Positions 26,630 to 35,412 of a stretch of 39,983 nucleotides of DNA are shown here, in pieces. The notes under the pieces were generated by a model, which saw only the letters and a list, made by a program, of their open reading frames with translations, had not been told where the DNA came from and did not search any database. This stretch comes from Candidatus Bathyarchaeota archaeon (GTDB taxonomy: Archaea > Thermoproteota > Bathyarchaeia > Bathyarchaeales > Bathycorpusculaceae). Positions within the stretch are counted from its first letter, which is position 1. Every line of letters starts with the position of its first letter. The stretch lies in NCBI GenBank assembly GCA_018396615.1, contig JAGTQT010000008.1, positions 1 to 39,983 on the forward strand. The letters run 5' to 3'. A program made the translations under genes and the position numbers.

Positions 26630-27511
26630 CTATCCTAATTTAGGCTTATAAAAGAGCAGCACCACGCCAGTTAACGCAAGCGCGGCACCCAAGAGCTGCA
26701 ACGGCTCGAAGGTTTCTCCGAAAACAGCTACAGAGAACATTGCTGCGGATAATGGTTCTGCCACGGAAAGTATGCTTCCCTTCGACGATTTAACATGTTT
26801 AAGTGCATGAGAATAAAGAAGGTACCCGACCAAAGACGGAAACCAAGCTATAACCAACACAAGAAGCCAAAGCTGAAGGGGAAAAACAGCTATTTCAGAA
26901 ACGGATGAAGCAATTATGGGAGACAACATTGCGGCGCCTATGGTGTCACCGTAGAGGATCAAAGTCCAACTTGAATATTTGTTTCTAAAGTTCTTGGCAA
27001 TGAAGAAGAAAGCAACGAAAAATATGCTTGAGAGCAGTCCTGCGGCTATTCCCAGAACATTTGTGCTCATTGAAGAATATGCATAGGCTTTTACAACAAG
27101 TGCAACGCCGATAAACGCGGAGACAATGGCTAGAACGGTTGTTAGCGTGATCTTCTCCTTGAATAAAAGTGAGGCGCAGAGTGTAACGAAAATTGGATAC
27201 GTGTAAAAAAGAACTGCCGCCATAGTGACCGTGGTCAACTCTATTGCATAGAAATAGGTTAATCTTTGCAGCGCAGTGCCAAACACGCCAAGAACTAAAA
27301 GCAGAGGCAAATCTCTTCTATGGACGAGAAAGTGTTCTCTTCTAAAAAAGAAAGTTAAAACTACAAGGGTTAGAGAAGATGTAAGAAGCCTTAACGCAAT
27401 CAGCGTAGCAGGGCTAATCGCATAATTAAACGCCAGCTTTCCAAAAATACCCATAGTTCCCCAGACCACAGATGCAGCCACAATAGTCATGTATCCATAG
27501 GCTTCTCTCAT
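26630..27511 (-). CDS. EamA/DMT-superfamily transporter
   Basis: Two EamA-like repeats, about 10 TM; WGTMGIFGKLAFNYAISPATLIALRLLTSSL and C-terminal EPLSAAMFSVAVFGETFEPLQLLGAALALTGVVLL. Confidence 0.92.
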   Translation of the reverse strand: MREAYGYMTIVAASVVWGTMGIFGKLAFNYAISPATLIALRLLTSSLTLVVLTFFFRREHFLVHRRDLPLLLVLGVFGTALQRLTYFYAIELTTVTMAAVLFYTYPIFVTLCASLLFKEKITLTTVLAIVSAFIGVALVVKAYAYSSMSTNVLGIAAGLLSSIFFVAFFFIAKNFRNKYSSWTLILYGDTIGAAMLSPIIASSVSEIAVFPLQLWLLVLVIAWFPSLVGYLLYSHALKHVKSSKGSILSVAEPLSAAMFSVAVFGETFEPLQLLGAALALTGVVLLFYKPKLG

Positions 27512-27628
27512 AGCTTGCTAGAAACAACGTTTCTATTTAAAAAGCGGTTGGTTAATATTCTCTGAAAAAAGTTCTGCGATGCATTTATGTTTGGCATTAG
27601 TCTAGGGTAGCAAGAATAGGGAACCAAA

Positions 27629-28696
27629 ATGAGCGGAAAAAATGAGCATATAACAATGCTGCATGGCGCCGGCGGCACGGTCATGCATGACCTAGTTAAA
27701 AAGTGTATCCTCAAATATTTCGGAGGAACAAGCCATGCGGAAATCCCACTTGAAGCCTTAGACGACGCAGCAGTCGTAGGAGACACAGTTCTAAAAAGCG
27801 ATTCCCACGCCGTCAAACCCATTTTCTTTCCAGGCGGAGACATTGGACGTTTATCGGTTTCTGGCACAGTCAATGACATCTCAGCTCTAGGCGCTGAACC
27901 CTACGCTTTAGCCTGCGGCTTCATACTCGAAGAGGGCTTGGCGCTTACAGATTTCGAGCGCATCTTGGCAAGCATGAAAAACACTTGCAGCGAAGCCGGC
28001 GTTAACATAGTTACAGGCGACACCAAGGTCGTTGAGAGAGGAAGCCTAGGCGGATGCGTAATCAATGTCTCGGGAATCGGCAGAAGAACCCATGCGCTGG
28101 AAAAAAATCTCCAAGTAGTAAAGCGGTTCAGACCAAGCTTCAAGGCACGCTGGGTTTTGGATTCAAATCTTGCTGAAGGCGATAAGATAATTTTAACAGG
28201 AACCATTGGAGATCACGGCATAGCTGTCCTTTCGGCTCAAGAAGGATTAAACTTCGGAAGCAACATAAAATCCGACGTAAAACCTCTGAACCGCCTTATT
28301 CAGCACTTGCTAAGCGAAGTCGGAGGCATCGTAAGCATGAAAGACCCAACAAGAGGCGGACTGGCAGACACCCTCAACGAGCTAAGCGAAAAATCAAACA
28401 TCGGCATACTGATACAAGAAAAGAAGATACCCATAAGAGAAGACGTCCAAGCAGCATGTGAAATGCTGGGACTGGATCCTCTCGAGATAGGAAATGAGGG
28501 AAAAATGATCATAGGCATAGTCAAGGAAAAAGCGCAAGAAGCATTAGCCTTTCTGCGGGAAACCGAAGAGGGCAGAGAAGCGCAGGTAATCGGCGAAGTT
28601 ACGAGAGAATTCGCTGGCGTAGCCATGCAGACGGTGGTTGGTGGAAAAAGAATAGTGCCGAGGCCCGTAGGCGACCCAATTCCAAGAATATGTTAA
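27629..28696 (+). CDS. hypE: Hydrogenase maturation factor HypE
   Basis: LHGAGGTVMHDLVKK, FPGGDIGRLSVSGTVNDISALGAEP, DPTRGGLADTLNEL, C-terminal PRIC. Confidence 0.97.
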   Translation: MSGKNEHITMLHGAGGTVMHDLVKKCILKYFGGTSHAEIPLEALDDAAVVGDTVLKSDSHAVKPIFFPGGDIGRLSVSGTVNDISALGAEPYALACGFILEEGLALTDFERILASMKNTCSEAGVNIVTGDTKVVERGSLGGCVINVSGIGRRTHALEKNLQVVKRFRPSFKARWVLDSNLAEGDKIILTGTIGDHGIAVLSAQEGLNFGSNIKSDVKPLNRLIQHLLSEVGGIVSMKDPTRGGLADTLNELSEKSNIGILIQEKKIPIREDVQAACEMLGLDPLEIGNEGKMIIGIVKEKAQEALAFLRETEEGREAQVIGEVTREFAGVAMQTVVGGKRIVPRPVGDPIPRIC

Positions 28697-28761
28697 GCAA
28701 AGCTGTTTTTGTAATTTAGTTGCTATAAAAGAAAATGGATAATAAAAAAACTTGGTGGAGC

Positions 28762-29328
28762 TTATGGTGGGGGTGGTGGTGCTGGTGGCGCTTGTTGTGG
28801 ACCTGTGGCTTTCATTGAGAAGAAAGCTATTGCCGCTATTATCCAAGCGATTAGCAGTATTATCAAGCCTATTCCAACAATTGTCAGAATTGCTCCCACA
28901 AGCATTAGCATCCCAGCAGTGTGGAAGAGTTTTTCTCCACTCTTCTCGCCTAAGCTGTCAAATGATTTCTTGAAGAATAATGCAGAAAGCAAGTAGAACA
29001 CGAAGAGTATGACTAAAGCGATTATTATCGTGCCAAAGAACGCCCCCAAGTTTGCGACATCTGTATAATCCATTGTGGTCATCGACCAGCCTAACCCGAA
29101 GAAAGCACCCATCAACACGACAATGCTTGCAATTGTGCCCACGATAAGGAAGATAATTCCGTATAGTGCATTTTGAAATATGCCGCTTTCGCCGTATGCA
29201 TCAGCCATCCCTTTAAGAGCAATGAATACCAGTATTATCCCGACCAAGGTGAGAAACGGGATAAAGAATCCTATGGCAATCAACAGTGCACCAATGCCGC
29301 CTATCGACTTGTTTGATTCTACGCTCAT
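28762..29328 (-). CDS. DUF996-like membrane protein with proline-rich C-terminus
   Basis: Multi-TM; GIGALLIAIGFFIPFLTLVGIILVFIALKGMADAYGE; ends APPAPPPPP. Confidence 0.75.
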   Translation of the reverse strand: MSVESNKSIGGIGALLIAIGFFIPFLTLVGIILVFIALKGMADAYGESGIFQNALYGIIFLIVGTIASIVVLMGAFFGLGWSMTTMDYTDVANLGAFFGTIIIALVILFVFYLLSALFFKKSFDSLGEKSGEKLFHTAGMLMLVGAILTIVGIGLIILLIAWIIAAIAFFSMKATGPQQAPPAPPPPP

Positions 29329-29451
29329 TTTTAATCCTCTGAAGCGGATTTGACCCTCTTTGGATAAAAGCTTTTCTGCCTATTTGAAAACATGATGATA
29401 AGTAGCGCTTCTTTAACTGATTCTGACATGAAAGAGCTATTCGAACTATTC

Positions 29452-29586
29452 TTATCCTTTTTTCTGTAGGTAATTATATAGCTCTCTTACATAGTTAGCA
29501 ATATTATCTACACGCTTGTTAAGCTCTTCTAGTTTCACTTCAAGCTTAACGATTCTCTCTCGAAGATCTGCCGTATCCTCAGACAT
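29452..29586 (-). CDS. Small coiled-coil protein (44 aa), unknown function
   Basis: Manual translation: MSEDTADLRERIVKLEVKLEELNKRVDNIANYVRELYNYLQKKG*; heptad-like pattern; 11 nt downstream of the hypD stop. Confidence 0.6.
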   Translation of the reverse strand: MSEDTADLRERIVKLEVKLEELNKRVDNIANYVRELYNYLQKKG

Positions 29587-29597
29587 CGAACTCACAA

Positions 29598-30698
29598 TTA
29601 TTCTATTACGCGCGATTGCCTATTTATTGTCTTCGCCCATATCCGACACGTCCCCTCGGTACCCACCATGCAGGCGCCCACAGGCTTCTCTGGTCTGCAA
29701 GCCTTCAGAAAGAGGGGACATTCGTTTGGTTTTGACTTGCCTACTATTATCAAGTGGCACATGCAGCCTGGATGGGAGTCAACGCCTTCAGCTATGCGCA
29801 CTTCATGCTTTACGCGAGCGTCATAGGCAGTGAATTCTTCCCGAAGCACAAGCTTTGAGAAAGCTATTGTGCCAAGTCCTCGCCATTTCCCATCCGCCAC
29901 GCTAAAGACTTGCTTCATCAGTTTTTGCGCTTTAACGTTGCCTTCTCTGCGGACAACCCGTGAATATTCGTTCTCCAGCCGCGGCTTTCCTTCGTTGATC
30001 TGTTTTAAAATTGTATAGACTCCGAAAAGTACGTCAAGAGGCTCGAAGCCTGCTACGACTGTTGGCAAACCGTATTCTTGGGGAAAGACTTCGTACGGCT
30101 CTAGCCCAATCACCGTGCTGACGTGGCCTGGTGCAATGAATCCATTTAGGCTTAGGTCTTTCATCTCAGCAAGCAACTTCATAGCAGGCGGAATCACTCG
30201 ATGCGAAACAAGGAAGCTGAGATTTCTAGGCGGACTGCTTAGCATCTCTACGGCGGTTGAAGGCGCCGTCGTCTCGAAACCGATGGCGAAGAACACTAAT
30301 TCCCTGTCACGCGACTTCTTAGCCATCTTAACCGCGTCACCTGCACTGTAAATTATACGGACGTCGGCGCCTTTGGCTTTGGCGTCCAGAAGCGACATAG
30401 CGGATCCCGGGACACGGAGCATGTCTCCAAAGCAGGTGATCGTGACGTCTTTTTCCGCGATCTTTACGGCTTCGTCGATCTCAGATGCAGGGACTATGCA
30501 GACAGGGCAGCCTGGACCTGCAATAACTTCTACTGTTGGGGGAAGCATGTTGCGGATGCCGAAGTGCGTTATTGTCCACTCATGCGTGCCGCAGACATGG
30601 CAGATTTTCACTGGTTCGTCTCGTGGCGCAAGTTTGCTGATTTTTTCGGCTATACGTTTCGCCAGATCGGGGTTTCTGAAAAGTCGTTTTTCATCCAT
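29598..30698 (-). CDS. hypD: Hydrogenase maturation factor HypD
   Basis: ICHVCGTHEWTI, GPGCPVCIVP, FFAIGFETTAPSTA, C-terminal Cys-rich region. Confidence 0.98.
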   Translation of the reverse strand: MDEKRLFRNPDLAKRIAEKISKLAPRDEPVKICHVCGTHEWTITHFGIRNMLPPTVEVIAGPGCPVCIVPASEIDEAVKIAEKDVTITCFGDMLRVPGSAMSLLDAKAKGADVRIIYSAGDAVKMAKKSRDRELVFFAIGFETTAPSTAVEMLSSPPRNLSFLVSHRVIPPAMKLLAEMKDLSLNGFIAPGHVSTVIGLEPYEVFPQEYGLPTVVAGFEPLDVLFGVYTILKQINEGKPRLENEYSRVVRREGNVKAQKLMKQVFSVADGKWRGLGTIAFSKLVLREEFTAYDARVKHEVRIAEGVDSHPGCMCHLIIVGKSKPNECPLFLKACRPEKPVGACMVGTEGTCRIWAKTINRQSRVIE

Positions 30699-30718
30699 TT
30701 CCGATTCAACTTTTACAG

Positions 30719-30949
30719 TTATTCAATTTCTGTTTCTGAGCGAAGAATCTCGTCCCAGAGGTTTAGGGTTTCTAACGCCTCTTTTTCCTCAAGAACCTGA
30801 ATGGCGTAGCCGGCGTGAACCAGAACATAGTCGCCTACGCGGGCTTCGACGAGAGTTATGTTAACCTCTCTAAGGACGCCTTCACCGAAATCCACCTGCG
30901 CATGGCTGTCATTGATTTTCACGATTTTGCCTAGAATCGCCAAACACAT
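30719..30949 (-). CDS. hypC: Hydrogenase maturation chaperone HypC
   Basis: MCLAILGKIVKINDSHAQVDFG; start moved from 30955 to the Met giving N-terminal MC, as needed for HypC function. Confidence 0.95.
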   Translation of the reverse strand: MCLAILGKIVKINDSHAQVDFGEGVLREVNITLVEARVGDYVLVHAGYAIQVLEEKEALETLNLWDEILRSETEIE

Positions 30950-30991
30950 AGCCATCTGTGATTATTCCAAGGGAAAGGGGTAATAAATCGC

Positions 30992-33277
30992 TTATGGCTC
31001 AAGATTGGAAAAGCCGACGGCTACTGCTTGACCAAAGGAGACACCGCCGTCTCCTGGAGGAATCGTTTTGTGAACGAGGAAGTGCATGCCCGCGGCTTCC
31101 ACCTTTCGGCGCATTGCGGAGGTAAGGATCTGGTTGCATGCGGCTCCGCCTGAGAAACCTATTGTTTTGACGTTGTTAACTGATGCGTGGGCAACGGCAA
31201 GTTCTGCTAGTCCCTCTGCAAGGTATATGTGAATAGAACAGGCTAGGTCGGCTGCTGAATGCTTGTTTCTCTTCTCAAACACTTCTGCCAAAATTTCAGT
31301 TGTGTCTAGGATGTCATTCTTTATTTTTGGTTTCTGCTTTAGAACCCTTTTTCCCTGTAGCGCGATTGACTCCAGCTTCATGGCGGGTTCACCTTCGTAG
31401 GTGCGTTCGTAGCACACGCCTAATATTGCAGCGGTAGCGTCGAGAATTCTGCCGCAGCTTGTGGTTTTGAAGAGCCCTGTTTCTTTCTCTAGTTGATTTA
31501 GAATTGTTTCAGCTTCTTTTCTGCCGTGAGGTAGGTGTTTGCTGTTTTCAAGGAGCCACTCTTTGACTTCGGTTTTGCCGTAAAGTGCTCCAGCAGCGAT
31601 CCGAATCGGAAAGCGGGTTGCCAAATCTCCTCCTACTAAGGGCTGCTCTTCTAAGCGGCTTAGGCGTTTGAAACTGAACTCTTCTTGTCTGCAAAAGAGG
31701 ATTTCACCGCCCCATGCCTCGCCGTCTGCGCCGTAGCCGTATCCGTCGCAGCATACACATACGATGTCGTCAACGTTGTGTTCAGCCATCAGGGCGGCTG
31801 CGTGCGCGTGGTGGTGCTGCACTTGGACGAGGTGCCAGCGGTTTTTTTCTGCGAGTTGCTGTGCCAATTTTGTTGTGATGAACTTTGGATGGAGATCGCA
31901 GGCTACTGATTCAATCTTGCTGTTTGTTAGGTGAATAAGATGGCTTGTTGCGTTTTCAAGAAAGCTTCGTGTTTCCACGTTTTCCACGTCGCCTATGTGC
32001 TGAGACAGAAACGCCTTGTCCTCGTGCAGTATGCATACGGTGGTGTTTAGTTCTCCGCCTAGGCTGAGAACCTGCCTTTTTGCCTTTTTCCTTAAAGTTA
32101 TTGGGGCTGGGGCATAGCCTCTTGAGCGCCTTATGAAAACGCTGTTTTCGCCATGCATGCGGATGACGGAGTCGTCGCATCGATGGGCTATTTCCCTATT
32201 ATGAAAAAGGAAGTAGTCAACAGTCTCTCCAAGTGTCCGGAGCGCTTCTTCGTTGTCTTTTATTATGGGCTGGTTGGGGGGGTTGGCGCTTGTCATGACG
32301 AAGGCTGGTTCTGTTGTCTTGTCAAAAAGCATGTAATGCAAGCCGGTGTAGGGCAACATGACGCCGACGTTGTGCAGTTGAGGCGCAACAAGCGAAGAGA
32401 GAGAGTAGTCTTCGCTCTTATTCAGTAGCACTATAGGACGAGCGTAAGACAATAGAAGCCTAGCTTCTGCACGGCTTAGCTTGGCGAAAGATCGGACGGC
32501 TTTCAGATCTCTAGCCATTATGGCAAATGGTTTTTGGCTTCGATGCTTGACTCTGCGGAGCTTGATAAGCGGCTTGTCTTTTGTGGTGGATGCTGCAACG
32601 TGGAAGCCACCGTAGCCTTTGATGGCAAGTATGTATCCTTCTTGGAGAAGCTTTCCTGCCTCGCGAATTGGGTCGGCGTGGTTGACTGGTTCACCGGTGT
32701 TTGTTGTCAGAAAGGCTTTGGGACCGCAGTGCGGGCAGGCAACGGTCTGTGCGTGAAACCTTCTATCAAGTGGATCTGCGTATTGGCTTTGACAGAAGCT
32801 GCACATGGGGAAGTCTTGCATTGTTGTGTTTTCCCGGTCGTATGGAAGCTTTTCTATGATGGTATATCTTGGTCCGCAGTCTGTGCAGGTTATGAAGAAG
32901 TAGTTGTGCCGCGGGTCTTCGGGTTTTCTAAGCTCTTTTAGGCATTCGTCGCATATGGCTATGTCTGGAGGGATCACGGAGCCTGAATCCTCTGTTATGC
33001 TGCTGCTGCGGTGAATTGAGAAGGCTTCATACTTCAGGGTGCCCTGCAGTTTGGTGGTTTCAAGTTGGTAAATCTGTGCGAGAGGAGGTTTCTTTTCTTT
33101 CAAGTCTCGCAGGAAGCTGCGGATGGATTTGGCTGAGCCGTCTATGACTATTTCTACTCCGGCGTCGCCTCTGTTTCTAACGTAGCCTTTTAAACAGTTC
33201 TTTACAGCAATGCGGTAGATAAAAGGGCGGAATCCTACGCCTTGGACAATGCCTCTTACGTTAACTTTTATCTGCAC
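30992..33277 (-). CDS. hypF: Carbamoyltransferase HypF
   Basis: Acylphosphatase motif VQGVGFRPFIYR, two zinc-finger-like CxxC-x18-CxxC blocks, YrdC-like and Kae1-like domains (HHHAHAAALMAEH). Confidence 0.98.
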   Translation of the reverse strand: MQIKVNVRGIVQGVGFRPFIYRIAVKNCLKGYVRNRGDAGVEIVIDGSAKSIRSFLRDLKEKKPPLAQIYQLETTKLQGTLKYEAFSIHRSSSITEDSGSVIPPDIAICDECLKELRKPEDPRHNYFFITCTDCGPRYTIIEKLPYDRENTTMQDFPMCSFCQSQYADPLDRRFHAQTVACPHCGPKAFLTTNTGEPVNHADPIREAGKLLQEGYILAIKGYGGFHVAASTTKDKPLIKLRRVKHRSQKPFAIMARDLKAVRSFAKLSRAEARLLLSYARPIVLLNKSEDYSLSSLVAPQLHNVGVMLPYTGLHYMLFDKTTEPAFVMTSANPPNQPIIKDNEEALRTLGETVDYFLFHNREIAHRCDDSVIRMHGENSVFIRRSRGYAPAPITLRKKAKRQVLSLGGELNTTVCILHEDKAFLSQHIGDVENVETRSFLENATSHLIHLTNSKIESVACDLHPKFITTKLAQQLAEKNRWHLVQVQHHHAHAAALMAEHNVDDIVCVCCDGYGYGADGEAWGGEILFCRQEEFSFKRLSRLEEQPLVGGDLATRFPIRIAAGALYGKTEVKEWLLENSKHLPHGRKEAETILNQLEKETGLFKTTSCGRILDATAAILGVCYERTYEGEPAMKLESIALQGKRVLKQKPKIKNDILDTTEILAEVFEKRNKHSAADLACSIHIYLAEGLAELAVAHASVNNVKTIGFSGGAACNQILTSAMRRKVEAAGMHFLVHKTIPPGDGGVSFGQAVAVGFSNLEP

Positions 33278-33340
33278 GGATGAAGCATCTCTTAACGTAG
33301 GAATCGGAAGGATTGTAGATATACGTTTTGACGGTTGGAT

Positions 33341-33787
33341 TTAGGTTTTTTGTGATGTAAGGTTGCCGCTGGCATAGTATAGAAAAGGCAACGCAAGCAG
33401 TATGGTGTTGTTTCCTTTTTCTGTAAGAGAGTACCTTACTCTTACTGGTGGTCCTTGCTGAACAGTTCTTTCGAGAAAACTGTTTTCGCTTAGGCTTTTC
33501 AGCTTGTTTGACAAAGTGCGAGAGTTCACACCTAGAGTTCTCTTCAATTCACCAAAACCCGCAGTCTTTCTAAGAAACAGCATGTAGAGAATTTGAAGAC
33601 TCCACTTTTGGGAAAGCATATTAAAGCTTTCCTCAAGAACCTCCATGGTTTCTTTCAAATCCTCCAGTTCCAGTTCTTGGATTTTAAACACTTGCGATAG
33701 GGTTTGCTGTATGCCTTCGAGGTTGTCTTTTAAACGTGTTTCGATAAGTCGCTGAAGCTCGCTGCTTAGTACGGGCTGAGGGTTCAT
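33341..33787 (-). CDS. HxlR-type winged-helix transcriptional regulator
   Basis: LSQKWSLQILYMLFLRKTAGFGELKRTLGVNSRTLSNKLKSLSENSFLERTV; start trimmed from 33958 to the Met at 33785-33787, avoiding overlap with the divergent gene. Confidence 0.8.
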   Translation of the reverse strand: MNPQPVLSSELQRLIETRLKDNLEGIQQTLSQVFKIQELELEDLKETMEVLEESFNMLSQKWSLQILYMLFLRKTAGFGELKRTLGVNSRTLSNKLKSLSENSFLERTVQQGPPVRVRYSLTEKGNNTILLALPFLYYASGNLTSQKT

Positions 33788-33823
33788 GCGCACACACTCA
33801 GTGTATGTTAGGTTACTACAAGG

Positions 33824-33832
33824 TTTATATGG
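33824..33832 (+). promoter_or_regulatory. Putative TATA box for the Tes-like gene
   Basis: TTTATATGG about 50 nt upstream of the ATG at 33879. Confidence 0.35.
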
Positions 33833-33878
33833 TTTAGTTTTTAAATCTGGTGTAGAATAGACATGCGGGGAAGATAGA

Positions 33879-35408
33879 ATGCCGCAAATCCAAGAACAAG
33901 CTAAGTTTGAAGCGCACTCGACGAGTCTCTGCCCCGAGTGCATGAAGACAATTCCCATGAGAATCTATGAAGAGAATGGAGTTATCTACTTGGAGAAGAC
34001 ATGCCCTGATCATGGCAAGTTTGATGATATTTACTGGGGAGACGCGGAGCTTTACAAGTGGTTTCACGAGAACTGGCACGACAGCAGATACGAGGGCAAC
34101 GGTTTAGAGAACCCACATACACGAACGGTTCAAGGCTGCCCGTTTGACTGCGGCATCTGCCCTCAGCACAAGACCCCAACAATCCTGGGAATCATCGACA
34201 TCACGAACCGATGCAACCTCGCTTGCCCAGTGTGCTTTGCCTATGCTGGCGCATCAAACTATGTATATGAACCTTCGTTTGAGCAGATTGTAAACATGTT
34301 CAAGCTGCTTAGAGCTAACAAGCCATGGGCTTGCAACGCCTTGCAGTTCAGCGGAGGCGAGCCGACAATACGCAATGATCTCCCAGACCTTATTCGAGAA
34401 GCGAAAAAAGCAGGCATAAGCCACACAGAGGTTAACACGAACGGCTTGCGCCTTGCAGAAGACATTGAGTATTTCAAGAAGCTTCTTGACGCGGGGTTAA
34501 GCACGCTTTACCTGCAGTTTGACGGATTAAACGATGATATTTACGCAAAGACACGCGCCCGTAGAGGGCTTGTCAGCGTCAAACAGAAAGTTATCGAAAA
34601 CGCACGGACGCTTGGCATGACCTCGGTTGTTCTCGTCGTCACGCTGGCAAGGGGCATAAATGACAAGGAGCTTGGGGCAATAGTCGACTATGCCATCAAA
34701 AATCACGATGTCGTCAGCTGCATCAATATTCAGCCGATCTCTTGTGCTGGAAGGTTCAAGAAAAATGAAATGCGGAAAATGAGAATCACGATCCCAGACA
34801 CTATGAAAGAGATCGAAGCGCAGACAAACGGCGTCGTCGGACGCTTTGCTTGGCGCCCAGTGAACTGGCCGGTGCCTATGACCAAGGGCATGGGCGTGAT
34901 CAAGAACAAGGTTTATCCAGATTTTACCATGCATCCCATGTGTGGTGCGGCAACATTTCTAGTCATTGACAAGGATGGCTCATACAAGCCGATTATGAAT
35001 TACGTGGACGTGGACAAGTTTGCCGAAGTGTTCTGGAGCGTCTACTATTCCGGAGTCAAAGGCAAGAAAACAGAGGCAAAACTGAAAATGTTAAAGCTGC
35101 TGCCTATGGCGAAAAGCGGCTTCGTACGCGGACTGATCAAGGACGTGGTTTCAAAAGGAAGCTACGAAGCTTTAGGCGACTTCATGCGCAGAATAGTAAT
35201 GATCGGCATAATGCACTTTCAGGACGTCTGGAACTTCGACTTAGAAAGAGTGCAGAGATGCGCAATTCACTATGTTACGCCAGATATGAAGATCAGAAGC
35301 TTCTGCACTTACAATAGCATACACAGACCAAACGTGGAAAAACAGTTTGCTATACCGATAAACGAATGGACAAACAAGACGGGAAAGAAAATTAACGAGC
35401 CAGCATAA
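33879..35408 (+). CDS. tes: Radical SAM protein of the tetraether lipid synthase (Tes / MJ0619-like) family
   Basis: N-terminal CPEC...CPDHGKF, CPFDCGICPQH, radical SAM CNLACPVC, LQFSGGEPTIR, C-terminal CAIHYVTPDMKIRSFCTYNSIHR. Confidence 0.85.
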   Translation: MPQIQEQAKFEAHSTSLCPECMKTIPMRIYEENGVIYLEKTCPDHGKFDDIYWGDAELYKWFHENWHDSRYEGNGLENPHTRTVQGCPFDCGICPQHKTPTILGIIDITNRCNLACPVCFAYAGASNYVYEPSFEQIVNMFKLLRANKPWACNALQFSGGEPTIRNDLPDLIREAKKAGISHTEVNTNGLRLAEDIEYFKKLLDAGLSTLYLQFDGLNDDIYAKTRARRGLVSVKQKVIENARTLGMTSVVLVVTLARGINDKELGAIVDYAIKNHDVVSCINIQPISCAGRFKKNEMRKMRITIPDTMKEIEAQTNGVVGRFAWRPVNWPVPMTKGMGVIKNKVYPDFTMHPMCGAATFLVIDKDGSYKPIMNYVDVDKFAEVFWSVYYSGVKGKKTEAKLKMLKLLPMAKSGFVRGLIKDVVSKGSYEALGDFMRRIVMIGIMHFQDVWNFDLERVQRCAIHYVTPDMKIRSFCTYNSIHRPNVEKQFAIPINEWTNKTGKKINEPA

Positions 35409-35412
35409 CCGC

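Noticed and set aside
28762-28800. GGTGGTGGTGCTGGTGG repeat-like stretch
   Set aside because: Explained by proline codons of the DUF996-like protein C-terminus; not a CRISPR or satellite repeat
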